Of a stretch of 64,000 bases of DNA, positions 46,880-58,074 are shown in pieces (position 1 is the first letter of the stretch; the number at the start of each line of letters is the position of its first letter). Made by a program: the position numbers and the translations under genes. Source of the stretch: Chenopodium formosanum (lineage: Eukaryota > Streptophyta > Magnoliopsida > Caryophyllales > Amaranthaceae). Under the pieces are notes generated by a model. The model did no database searches. It saw only the letters and a program-made list of their open reading frames with translations, and was not told the origin of the DNA. The stretch is taken from positions 31,153,786 to 31,217,785 of the forward strand of contig CM044858.1 of NCBI GenBank assembly GCA_024500155.1. The letters are read 5' to 3'.

Positions 46880-49627
46880 AAACTTTTGCTCGTCCTCGAG
46901 CAAAACAAAGCAAGAAAGAACAAGGATGAAAAATTTATAAAAAACGAAAAAGAAAGACTCAAGATCAGAATGTACACTAAGACTCACTGTTGTAGGAATC
47001 ACGGTTGCTTTTAGCTACAACAAGCCCTTTAAACTCCAAAGTCGCCTATGAGGACGAGTGAGGTCTCGTAAGGGTATCCTAAGAGTTTGACCCATAACTC
47101 TCCACCAAACATCAAAGAGGCAAATCCATAAAAAGAAAAGAAAAGAAAATGAAAACAAAACCTTTGCGAAATGGACTTACATAGAGACTATAATGCAAAT
47201 GAATGAAAGTCTTTCTCAAGTAGTTAAGGTATGCACTTTTCAAGATATCTAAGGTTGATTGAAACATAGGGTATGCTAGGCATAGGAACTAGACATCACA
47301 ATCCACGTTCATCCCAAACGATCTTACCGCGTTCTCCCCACTAGTCTCAAATCTCCCCTTAGTGAGCATCCCAATGATTCCTCGAAGGAACCAGAAAAAG
47401 AGATTTTATTTAGGCTACTCGACAATCTTGACTATGCATCCCCTTTCCTTAGGCAATGACCCATGATTCCTTCCCCCGAATAGTGACTCAACTTTCTAGG
47501 TCGAAAGGTCTTTCCCCAAGGTTGTAACGTAAGGCATAAAGGGTGAAGGTAGGCTAAAAATTAAAATTTGTTGATTTTCCTAAAAAATGAAGCAAAAGGG
47601 TGATCAATCCTCAACAACACAATAAAGAAATAACCAAACAAAAACAACACCCCCAAGCTTACTTGAAGATATACTCACAAAGAAATATATACAAAAAGCG
47701 TAAACGCTTCCCCCCCAAGCTAAAATGAAGCATTGTCCTCAATGCTTAGAAGGAGAAAAGAATACATCAAAATATTTTTGAATTTTCACTTTTTCAATTT
47801 TTTTTATAACTTGAACTTGCAATGTCCTTGCCTTTTGCTAAATTCGGACGGCTTTTTCTATAATGCAATTTATTTTTTCATGCCTTTTATGATTAAGGAC
47901 GGCTTTTACTCAAACACTTGTCATTATTCACAAAGAAAACTTTATCACAAACTTGCACTCATAAAAACCAAATGTCCAACTTATCCAACACAAACTCCAT
48001 CATACATGATCAATTTGCTTCACAAAAACCAAGAATAGAAAGAAAATGAAACAAAAGGCCAAAGAACTAAAGATGTGGCTTGAAAAGAAGGTATAAGGCT
48101 CAAATGGTTGCAAGAAGGCAAATGTAAACCCAAAAATAAAGATAATACAAACTATCTTAAAAATGAAAAATACCACCCCGAAAAATGTGCCTTTGTCCTC
48201 CCTGGATAGCTCGGTCTCGGGTTTAAGAATCATACATCAAGCTTTATAGATTAGGTTTGCATAGTCAAGGATCCACGCCGCTCATACAAAGTAGGTTGAA
48301 GGGATGAAAAACAATAAACCTCACATGGATGTAGCAAAAACTCACTAATGGTGTCAAATTGACTATAGGGAGCAACAACCAAGCATGCCACAAACAAGTA
48401 GAATCCGGCTTCATGATCCTTCTAGTTCAAACCAACTACCCTAGCATACACCTATCCTAGAGTCAACCGAACATAGTCTCAAACCGTGCATACCTTTACT
48501 ACCTAGGAAGAAAATCATGCAAAAGACAAAGTCCAATGTATAAAGTCCAAGTCAAAAAGAAATAAAAATGAAAAATATGCCTCAAAATCATACCACAAAT
48601 AAGAAAGAAAATAAAAGAAAATAAAGGAAAAGAAAAATAAAAGAAAATAAAGGAAAAGAAAAATAAAAGAAAATAAAGGAAAAGAAAATTAAAAGAAAAT
48701 AAAAGAAAAGAAAAGGAAACATAGAAAAAGGAAAATAGGAGAAAAATGGTGAAATGGACTAGAAAGCAAGTTAAACACATAAAAATCCCAATCGACAAAC
48801 AAGTGATCGAATGACATCATCGTCTTCGATCCCAAACACATTACGTGTTAACAAGCATTCATCCTCGAACCATTCAACTTCCCCTAAACTAATCCTAGTC
48901 TATGCAACCAAAGAAAAATAAAGAGAAAAGTTAGAAAGGTCTCACCGGGCTATCCATGCTTAGCAAAATAAACGAGGGCAAAAAGAAACCACCTTCGTTG
49001 CATTCCAAGACCAAAAACATCTTCAAGAAGCCAAGTGAGAAAAAGAAAAATAAATAAAGCTATAAACAAAGAAAACGGTTAGTAACTTCAAAACAAAGAA
49101 AAGAAAATAACGAATAAAAGGAAACTAAACTAAACTAAGCAAAAACTATAAACAACTAAGCAAAGCAAGAACTAAACTATCAAGGACTATAAGAAATAAA
49201 AGAAAGAAAATCTAGAAAAACAAGAAAACAACTATCTAACTAGAAAACTAAACTAAACTTCAAGATTTGGATTTTAGGGATTTGGATCAAAGGGTTTTGG
49301 ATCAAAAGGATTTGGATATAAGGGAGCAAACACAACAACAACATCATAGTCAAATCATCACAACAACAACATGAAACCAAGCAAATCGGGCACGCATACA
49401 TGCATCAAGAGGAGTAGGATAAAGATCAAGATAATGAAGCAAACCAAACAAGAAGAGCATAAAAAGCAAACAAGCAAACAAAGTATGCATACAACAACAA
49501 GTATTGGCTACCGAGTCAAGCATTAGTTCCCCCAAGCTAAATAATGATACATCTCAACATCCCAACCATACAAAGCAAGCACCAAAAACATAAGGGATTG
49601 AGGCAAAAAGCACAAAAAGCAAGGGAA
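46880..49627 (-). other. E7 3' non-coding region with conserved module
   Basis: No gene. It is colinear with E1 and E5. The second PPT-like motif is at 47646-47660, hairpin AAGCGT/ACGCTT at 47696-47709, a C-run with AAGCT at 47710-47721, and hairpin GCATTG-TCCT-CAATGC at 47730-47745. A further CCCCCAAGCT lies near 49530. A purine-rich tandem repeat of about 27 bp (four copies containing AAATAAAGGAAAAGAAAA) occupies about 48600-48715. Confidence 0.7.
48600..48715. repeat. Purine-rich tandem repeat, about 27-bp unit
   Basis: Four near-identical units containing AAATAAAGGAAAAGAAAA in the E7 3' non-coding region; not present in E1 or E5 at the same place. Confidence 0.8.
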
Positions 49628-51427
49628 CTAATGACTACTACCATCACCACCACTACCACTAGGCCCGGCCCCATTGGTGTCATTGTTGCCCATGTGGTCA
49701 TCGAAGGATGGGGGTGGATAAGGCTCCCAACCTCCGGTGAAACCCTCGGGCCACCCATAATGCCCCTTAAAGTTATCTTGTTGCCAAGGAGCAAGAGGGG
49801 TGAAGTTATCGGGAAAAGCTAGCTCGTAGGGGTGGTTTTCATGCACATAGGGGTAGTTAGGATCACCCCTATAGTCACATCCACCGGGAGCCTTGTAATC
49901 ATAATTACCTCGTCCGGATAGAAGCGACGCTCGGTATTGGGGACCGAAGGTCCTTGCCAATACGGATGCCCATATGAAGGTATATGACCTTGTTGGGGCG
50001 GAAAATAAGGATAGTTGACCGGGGGAAACAATGTTCCCGCGGTCAACCTCCGCATCATAAAGTTGTTGTTGTTGTTGTACGAACATACCTTGTTGCATCT
50101 CCGAGATACCTCTCATTTGGTTATAGATGGCCTCGAAGTCTTGATCGTACATGCCCTCCAAGCGGATTTGTAACCCGCTCATTTGCTCACTAAGAGCATT
50201 CAAATCGGCATTAGCATAAGTATGTTTCCCTTGTTGTTGTTGTTGTTCTTGTGGAGCTTGTTGTTGTGGAATTTGTTGTTGTTGTTGACGTTGTTGTCGT
50301 TGTTGTTATTGTTGTTGAATTTGTTGTTCTTCTTCCTCATCATCATCATCATCATCCTCGGAGTCATAGTTGGGGCGCCTATAGGACTTGGGAACGTGCC
50401 ACACGTTCTCGGTGTTGATCCGGTGCAAGGAAGTCAACCCGGGGTTGGGCAAGTAACACCAATGCTCATTATCCCGCAACCACTCATACTTGCCATCCTC
50501 ACAGTGCTTTGAGATGAATTGCACTTGACCCAATTGCTTCAAATCAAGGAAAATTGTAGTGCCATCTCCAACTTCTTTGCAATATGGCAAGTAGTGATCA
50601 AGGCGAAGGCGAGTCAAGAGCCTAGTAACCATGCCCCCACATGGTATCTCTCCGGTGCTTCGGCCTCTCAACTGAAGGCAATAGGTGGCAAACACATAAC
50701 CCAAGTTCAAACGGCCTCGATATTCGGGACGGGTGGCCAACCATAGAATCTTGAGCTCCAATTTGCTCATTTTTCCCAACTCTTGCTTGAGAAATATAAC
50801 ATACCCCAAAAGACGGTGCACTACCCGTAGACAAGGTTGGTACACCATTGAAATCTTGGCGGCGCTTGTAACAAACTCACTACCCCCCGAAATATCATCC
50901 CACCATGAATTTTGATCGTACTCCGGGAAGATGTACGGCTCAAGATTAAGAATATCACCATGAGGATCAAAGTCCAATGCCGCATTAAATTCCTCTAAAG
51001 AATGATCGAAGAACTCGTTGAAGATTTGAAACCTCACCCTATATTGCCCTCCCATGGGCACAAGATCCAAGGTAGCCAAAAATTCCAAGGTTGGCTCCTT
51101 GTAGGTGCGGAAGGAATCATTGATGAAGGAACCCATTCTCAAGTTGAGGAGCGACGCTCTATCATCCTCATCTATCCCCAAACTTGTCATGTCTCTTTGG
51201 AGATAGTGGCGGGTTGGTTTGAGGGTCCTCTCATCTTTAAGCTTTTGGTAGAGGATCTTTTGGTCGGGGTCAAGGTTTTTTCGTTTTGGAAGAGGTGTTG
51301 GTTGTCGTTTTTGTGAAGGTGAAGAAGATGTGCTAGGTCTCGGTTTTTCAATGGATACATTGGTTTTCCTCTTTTTGGTGAACTTTTTGATGAGGTTTGA
51401 CATTTTTGAGGCTAGGTTGTTCACCAA
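49628..51427 (-). pseudogene. E7 ORF1, Athila ORF-1-like protein, one stop and a shifted segment
   Basis: A 600-codon frame with one premature stop (TAA at 50308-50306 inside a CAA-rich run). The N-terminal half matches E5 ORF1: EPTLEFLATLDL, LEEFNAALDFDPHGDIL, VHRLLGYVIFLKQELGK, GEIPCGGMVTRLLTRL. It continues with acidic and Gln-rich runs and a C-terminal tail FKGHYGWPEGFTGGW plus GAGPSG. Between about 50040 and 49915 the conserved Pro/Tyr segment (VNYPYFPPQQG) is in another frame, so two compensating frameshifts flank it. No membrane segment is visible. Function unknown; ORF1 occupies the position of env-like genes in Athila. Confidence 0.78.
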
Positions 51428-52140
51428 AATTAATCAATTCAAGTTCAATACCAATACTCCAAGAAATACCAACTCAAGAACCAACACTTTCTTCAATATA
51501 CAATTTCAATCCAATTCAACCAAAATCACCAATCAACCAAGAAAAACCTTCACCAACAATCCAATACACAACCAATCAACCAAAAATCAAGAAGAGCACC
51601 TTACTACCAAAATTCCAAATTTCAATCTCAACAAGTTTCAACCAAAATTGATGACAAAGGCTACAAAATCAACAAACAAAGCAATGTTATGCAAAATCAA
51701 TCAACAAACATCACAAAATTTCATCCAAAATCAATAATAAGCATCAAAAATCACAAAACCCATACTACCACTATTCATGCTCATACAAACATTCCAAACA
51801 TGCATATATATGATATAATTAAGCAAATTAAAGTTAGAAAAGATGATTATACCATACAAGAAGCAAGTTTGAGCTTCCAATTTCAACCATACACAAAAGC
51901 CCCAAATTGTAACCAACTATGGAGGAGAGAGATTGAGTGTTTGTTTGGGTGAATTTGTGTGAAATTTGATGAGTAGAATGGATTTTGAGTGGATTTTAAT
52001 GAATTTGGAGTGATTTTTGTGAAGAATTGATGAAGAATTGAGAGTGAATAGAGATGGTGAGGGTGCGCACAATGAGGGTTTTGGGTGGTAAGGGGCGTAT
52101 GAGAGAGAGTGAGAAATGAGGGAATGAAAGAAGAAAGGAG
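51428..52140 (-). other. E7 ORF1 leader
   Basis: Non-coding. The part near 51900-52140 is pyrimidine-rich on the minus strand and lacks a TATA box; the rest is T-rich with possible splice signals (GTATAATC near 51855 on the minus strand). This resembles the 5' leader of a plant gene. Open frames here are low complexity. Confidence 0.4.
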
Positions 52141-52173
52141 GAAGAAGAAGATAAGGGGGTATCCGGGCAAGGG

Positions 52174-52370
52174 GTGCGGCCGCACACACCATCTGTGCGC
52201 CCGCACCAGTCAGGTGTGCTGCCGCACACCTTTCTAGTGCGTCCGCACATCCCCTGTTCTTCCTCTTTTCCTTTTTTTTTCTTTTCTTTGATGCTTGGTG
52301 TGTTCTTGGGTGCGTACATGAATCGTGATGGTGATAAACACCAACATAGGCAGTAGCAAAATACATTTTT
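52174..52370 (-). promoter_or_regulatory. E7 internal U3-like block with 21-bp phased array upstream of ORF1
   Basis: Units GTGCGGCCGCAC, GTGCGCCCGCAC, GTGCTGCCGCAC and GTGCGTCCGCAC start at 52174, 52195, 52216 and 52237, exactly 21 bp apart. Beyond the array (52250-52370) the sequence keeps LTR U3 similarity: CTTCCTCTT, then GATGGTGATAAACACC and TAGGCAGTA, against GATGGTGATGAACATC and TAGGCAGCA in the LTR at 46452-46480. It sits between the Gag-PR stop and the ORF1 leader, pointing at ORF1. Confidence 0.7.
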
Positions 52371-52722
52371 AGTGAGCTTAAAATTTGAGATTCATGAACC
52401 CACCACAAGAACTCACTACGCATCAACTTCCTTCAACTTTCAAAGCATGAATTCCCTAACTTACCTCACTAAGATTCTTACCCCTTTACCTCAAATTTCA
52501 ATTAGAATCAAACACCTTCCATTCATCATTCTTACTTTAAGAAATCCAATCCTGAAAAGTTCATCCTATAAATCCAAACAAGTAGAAAAGTGAAAGAAAA
52601 GAAAAGGAAATAAAAGAGGGAAAAACATGAAAAATTCAAAAATCAAAAAGAAAGGTTAGAAACTCCGGGTTACCTCCCGGGAAGCGCTTGCTTAAGGTCC
52701 TAAGCTCGACCCTTCCTCCAAA
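52371..52722 (-). other. E7 Gag-PR to internal promoter spacer
   Basis: No gene. It contains the conserved CCGGGTTACCTCCCGG motif (52665-52680) just after the Gag-PR stop, the counterpart of the E5 motif after pol. Confidence 0.5.
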
Positions 52723-55700
52723 TCATGGAGGGTCAAAGAACACCACCTTTTTCAAGGTAGTAGAAAGAGCAAAATCCTCTTCATTCTTAAGCAACATTCC
52801 ATTGTTGCTAGATGAAATTTCCATGAAACACTTCTCAAAATCACATTTTTCTTTTCTCAACTTCTTCCTTTTTCTCAACTTCTTTGAATCACGAGCCTTC
52901 TTCTTTGGCTTGTTGTTCAATGTAGATGGAACTTCAACATCCACAATCATAGAAACCTCCCCTTCATCTTGAGGAATAAGCTCAAACCAACTTGGAATCT
53001 TAACTTCCTCCTCGTCCTTTAGCTTGGGAATCATAATTTCCTCTTCACTAACCTTCATGCTATCAAAACTTGCAAGAACATCATCAAAATTCTCAAGAGC
53101 ATTGTTAGTAGAAGAGTCAATCATACATACATTATCAATAGAACGAGAGGAACTAGCACACATCATATCTTTCACAAAAGACAAAGATTCATGCATTGGT
53201 TTCAACTTAAAACTCTCCTCTTGCTTACCACATCTCAAAGTAATGCGGCCTCCTTTCACATCTATCAAAGCTCCCGAGGTAGCTAAGAAAGGTCTCCCTA
53301 AGATGATATGAATGTGTTCATCTTCCTCAATTTCTAACACCACAAAATCTATGGGAAAAACAAACTCCCCAATCTTAAGTGGGACATCCTCAACTCTCTC
53401 CTTAGGAATCTTGATAGATCAATCGGCCAATTGAAGGGTTATATTGGATGGTAGAAGCTCACCCAAATCAAGTCTTTTGAAAACCGAATAAGGCATGATA
53501 CTCACACTAGCTCCTAGATCACAAAGAGCATTTTTAAACATCATTTTCTTGATCTTGCAAGGGATAGAAAAGTTCCCCGGATCCTCCATTTTCTCCGGTA
53601 GTACACCATGGATAAGAGCACTAAAACATTTCCCTCCTTCCACCGAATGGACCTCATCACAATCCTCCTTTCCTTCTAGAATCTCCTTAAGAAACTTGGA
53701 GTACCTAGGCATTTGGGGAATTGGCTCGGTAAAAGGTGTGGAAACATGAACTTCTTTAAGCACTTTAAGGAACTTCCCAAATTGCTCATCCATTTTATAC
53801 CTCAAGAACTTTTGAGGGTAAGGTAGATCGGGAAATCTCTCCTCCTCACACATCTTCTCACCAACATTCTTTTCCTTTTCCTCCTCCTCACAATAGACCT
53901 CCTTGGACACAACCCTTTCAACTTCACTCTCCAAAGCACTCATCTCCTCTTCTTCCTCCATTAAACAAGAAACTCCCTCACCTAAGAATCTCCCACAACT
54001 AGTGGTAATGGAATACACGGGTTTCTTCGGTTCAACACCTTGGGAAGGCAAAGAAGAAGGACTAGCATAGTCCTTGAGAGTGTTTGCTAATTGGGTTATT
54101 TGGGTCTCAAGCATCTTATTGTGAGTCATCATCTCATTGAACTTCTTATCACTAACCGCCATGTAGGTGTTAATGATCTTAGTTTGATTGTCAATCAATT
54201 CTTCCAAGTTTGTTTTAAAAGATGAAGGTTGAGAATAAGAACTTTCACCATTGGATTGGGACTTTGGAGCAAAACCAGGAGGGGGTCTTTGAATGTTATT
54301 TTGAAAATTTCCCCTATTTTGGTTGTTGTTCCAACTTCCTCTTCCTTGACTATTTCCATTGTTATGGTAATGATTACCAAAACCTTGAGATTTGGTTTGA
54401 TTTCCATACCCATGGCTTGTGTTTTGATTATTATAACCTTGATGGTTATAATTGCCTCGGAAACCTTGGTTTCCTTGGTTCCTATATCCTCAATTGTTAT
54501 AATTATCAAAACCACCTCCTTGAGGGTGAGAATTCCTATTACCAAAGTTCTTAGGTCCTTCAAACCTTTGACCACCATTAGCATTAGACACAAAGTTCAC
54601 ATGTTCACATTCATTATTATCAACATCATCACATCCATCAACAAAAGCTTGTGAACACATGGAAGAATCATGATCATAAGATCCACATAAATCACAAAAC
54701 ACACAACCACTTGGCATGTTATTAGAAGTAGAAGGAGAAGAGTTAGAGATTGTACTTCTCCCTTTGGTTTGGGAAGGGAGACTCAAAGAATTCACGGACA
54801 CACTCTCAAGCTTCGCTTTGATTGATGTCATTTCTTTCCCTATATTTGAAATTTGGGATGTCAAGTTGTTGATTGCATTGAGGTGATCCACCGAATACAC
54901 CGTTGAGCCACTCTTGCTTGTAGACTCTCTCTCTCCTTCTTGCCAATCTCTATAGTACCTCTCAACATCCTCAATTATGTCTACCACTTCTTCCTCCGTC
55001 CTATTCATTATAGGACCACCGGCTCCTCCATCAAGACATGACTTGCCTTGAGCACTCAAACCTCCATAGAAAATTTGAATCACTTGATAAGTAGGAATCC
55101 CATGATGTGGACATTCTCTTTGGTACTCCTTGTACCTCTCCCATGCCTCATAGAGATTCTCATTTGGCCTTTCCTTGAATCCTTGGATTAATGCTCTAGC
55201 CTCCGTCGTCTTCTTTTGTGGGTAAAAGAGAGACAAGAAAGCTCTAGTAACATCATCCCATGTCCTAAGCGAATTAGGCTTAACCTCTTTGTCCAACCAC
55301 TCTAAGGCACGACTAATGAGAGAAAAGGGAAACAACTTTAGCAGAATGAACTCTTGAGAAATGTCGTTCACCTTGATGGTATTGCAATACTTTTCAAATT
55401 CCTTGAGGTGATTCAACGGACTCTCACTCTTGGCTCCACTAAATTGCCTCCTCTCTATTAATGTGATCATGGGCGGTCTTATCTCGAAAACATTTGCCGG
55501 TGTTGTAGGCGGAGCAATCCCACTCCCGAACCTATATGCACCGGGAATCCCTAATTCCTTCAAGGCTACCCTTTGATTCTCTCCCATTCCTCTTTCTTGC
55601 ATCTCTTATTCAAATTCCTCTTCACTTGAAGAACTATATTGCAAAGATCTATTTGCTATTCTTTTCCTTGAGAGTGTTATCTCAATTTCCGGATCAAAAG

Positions 55701-55731
55701 GCACAATAGATCGATCACGAGAACTATGCAT
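52723..55731 (-). pseudogene. E7 Gag-protease with novel basic C-terminal tail
   Basis: One reading frame of about 1000 codons from an ATG at 55731 to a stop at 52723, with three premature stops (55608-55606, 54492-54490, 53421-53419). Gag core: FILLKLFPFSLISRALEWLD, NLYEAWERYKEYQRECPHHG and IQIFYGGLSAQGKS. A Cys/His cluster CVFCDLCGSYDHDSSMC lies near 54655-54705, then an Asn/Gln/Gly-rich region. The protease has DLGASVSIMP near 53500 and ILGRPFLATSG near 53290. After PR the RT, RH and INT are replaced by an acidic linker and a Lys/Arg-rich stretch at about 52914-52846 (PKKKARDSKKLRKRKK) resembling a nuclear localisation signal. It ends FFDPP, like the end of E5 pol (LFKPP). Confidence 0.8.
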
Positions 55732-55865
55732 GCAAAATCTCAAAGAAATTGTTAGAAACTCGGCTACAAGTGTAGCCTAAAAGAAAGAAATAAAATCTTT
55801 TTGTTTTTGTTTTCAATTAAATGGAATAGACTCAACAACAATACACAATCAAGACACCATTCCTT

Positions 55866-55878
55866 GGCAACGGCGCCA
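55866..55878 (-). other. E7 primer binding site, tRNA-Asp type
   Basis: The minus strand reads TGGCGCCGTTGCC, 13 bases complementary to the tRNA-Asp 3' end, starting 3 bases inside the 5' LTR. Same class as E1. Confidence 0.88.
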
Positions 55879-55881
55879 TTT

Positions 55882-57579
55882 TGACGAGTGGTAGAATGGT
55901 AGGTCGTTGGGCTACCTCCCCCAATCAATCAAACAAAATTTATACACTCAACTAACTCCTATACAAGTATAGTAGCAAGTCAAGGGTCGAACCCAAGGGA
56001 ATACTGATTGAGAGTCTATTGTCTAATGCTAAGCTATTCCGAAGTCAAAAGCGGGGTTGTAAACTAGAACTAGAGCTAATGATGCAAATAAACTTGTATG
56101 AAATCAAAGGTGATAAACACTAGGGCTTGGATCCACATGTATTCGTAATAGAGAAGGATAATTGGGAGGTCAAATCAACTAAGTCAATCGATGTGAGGGA
56201 AAATCAATCATGCAACCAAAAGAGCATATCAAGTCATTCTCCTAGAGGTCTAACTAGCGTCAACTACGATAAACTCTAGCTAGGAAACATCACAAGACAC
56301 CTCAATCGTGTAATTGCAAGTCACAAATCAATGGTCCGTATCAATGTGAACTTACAATGCAATCTAGTGCAACAATCAAAGTCGGCCAATCTTCAATTAA
56401 TCACACACATGAACATGATTCATCAACCAAGTTTAATCACATCATCAACTCCATTAATTATCCCCAATTAACACTAATCCATTACTCATAAATGCTTCAC
56501 CATTACCCTAGCAAGCAAACTACTCACTAATCATAGTAATTAAGATCAAAACACAACTAATCAACAATTTCATCATCAACATATTAGAAATCTAAAAATC
56601 AATACAAAAATCAATGAAACTTCAATCAAACATCAAACAATCAACAATCATATGAAAAACAAATTAAATCAACTAAAATCAAACTTATGTTGAAATCAAA
56701 GATGAGTCATCCTTACAAAACTTGATCAAAGATCAATTGCAATGAAGAAATCTTGAATCATCAACAATACAACATGAATTTCTCTCTCTTCAAACTTGAG
56801 TTTCTCTCTCTACAAAATATGATCAAGCTCTAATCAAATGAATTCTAATGTAAAAACTTGTCCAAAAATAGAAGGAAACAACTATATATACAAGGGAGAA
56901 GTCGGTTATGACGTCCAAAAATAGACCCACGCCGGTGAGGCCGCACATTGGGGAGAAAGGGAGGCGCACGAGCATAAACCCACAGGGGTGCACACGCACG
57001 CGCCTCCTGAGCGGCCGCACGCGCCACCTCTGCGGCCGCACAGGCCCTTGTGCGCCCGCACCTAGGAGGGTCTTCTCCTTCCTCTTCTTCGACCTTGATC
57101 ATCTAGTGCACACGACTTTGGTGATGGTGATGAACATCGAAGTAGGCAGCAAGTTATGGACATTTTGGTGGGTACAAGGCATAGATGATGCCCCCACCGC
57201 ATGCGTGCACCAGTCTTGAAACTTGCCCTTCGAGTTCCTCTTGACTTGAAGCTCGCCACGAACTAAAGTACTCAAACGATCAAGAGACAGATGACCAAGC
57301 CAAGTAGCACAAGGCATCAAAAGCAATGATAAATGTTGAAGGGAAGCTCGGAAATCTTTGGATGATCGATCATAACCTTCAAACAAATGAAAATAAACAA
57401 ATAATAGAGAAAAACAACGAATAAACAAGAAAATGCACAAAATAAAGAAACTAACTACGAAAAGCACAAAGTAAAGAATTAAAGAGCAAAACTAAGGAAA
57501 ACTAAAGAAAAGAGCTATAAAATGAAATAGAATTCATCCAAAAAAGAGATCAAATGAGTGCCATAAATGTCACTCATCA
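55882..57579 (-). repeat. E7 right LTR (5' LTR)
   Basis: 1698 bp, partner of 45199-46865. It differs mainly by about 45 extra bases near 57254-57300 in U3. TATATATA lies at 56890-56883. Confidence 0.95.
56935..57061 (-). promoter_or_regulatory. E7 right LTR 21-bp phased GC palindrome array
   Basis: Units start at 56988, 57009 and 57030 (21 bp apart) and 57050 (20 bp, one C deleted relative to the other LTR). The TATA-proximal unit at 56935 has one base changed. Confidence 0.72.
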
Positions 57580-57758
57580 ATCTTCGTTTGCTTGTGTCTG
57601 CACACACACTCAAATCATACATATACATACACACACAATCACAAGTCATACACATGTCATGTCAAGTCGTGTCAAGTCAAACTTGGTCAAATCAGTTGGT
57701 CAAGTCAATCATAGTCTACACGAGTCCCTTGGAAAATTTTATTTTGCAGGTCTCAATT

Positions 57759-57990
57759 ACAGCCCACGTCCGGGGACAAGCGGACCATCTACAGCCCATG
57801 TCCGGGGACAAGCGGACCATCTACTATACAGCCCACGTCCGGGGACAAGCGGATCATCTACAGTCCACGTTCGGGGACAAGCGAACCAATTACATCCCGC
57901 GTTCAGGGACAAGCGAACCTTTTACAGCCAACGTTCGGGGACAAGCGAACCAACTACAGCCCACGTTCGGGGACAATCGAACCATCATCA
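57759..57990 (+). repeat. E6 hairpin array 1, 32-bp units with GGGACAAG loop
   Basis: Seven tandem units of about 32 bp start at 57759, 57791, 57827, 57860, 57892, 57924 and 57956. Each contains a 5-bp stem around the loop GGGACAAG. The first two have GTCCG/CGGAC, the third GTCCG/CGGAT (wobble), and units 4, 6 and 7 have GTTCG/CGAAC (loop GGGACAAT in unit 7). Unit 5 has one mismatch. Confidence 0.8.
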
Positions 57991-58074
57991 TTTTAGTGAT
58001 CATCTCCTAAGCGAAGACGATTCACGACGCAAGGTTCTCGATACACAGAGACTTGCAATTTCATTATCAGACAA

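Larger units (their letters stand above)
45199..57579 (-). mobile_element. E7: Athila-type element with Gag-PR and ORF1, lacking RT and INT
   Basis: The LTRs are 45199-46865 and 55882-57579, with ATCTT duplicated at 45194-45198 and 57580-57584. The PBS at 55866-55878 and PPT at 46866-46879 give minus orientation. The internal order is Gag-PR in one frame, an internal GC-rich block, ORF1, and the 3' non-coding module. RT, RH and INT are absent while the end-of-pol junction motif is kept, so an internal deletion is likely. Premature stops mark it as inactive now. Confidence 0.93.

Noticed and set aside
57759..57990. Evenly spaced repeats resembling a CRISPR array
   Set aside because: The whole 32-bp unit repeats, with no unique spacers, and the context is a plant LTR retrotransposon.
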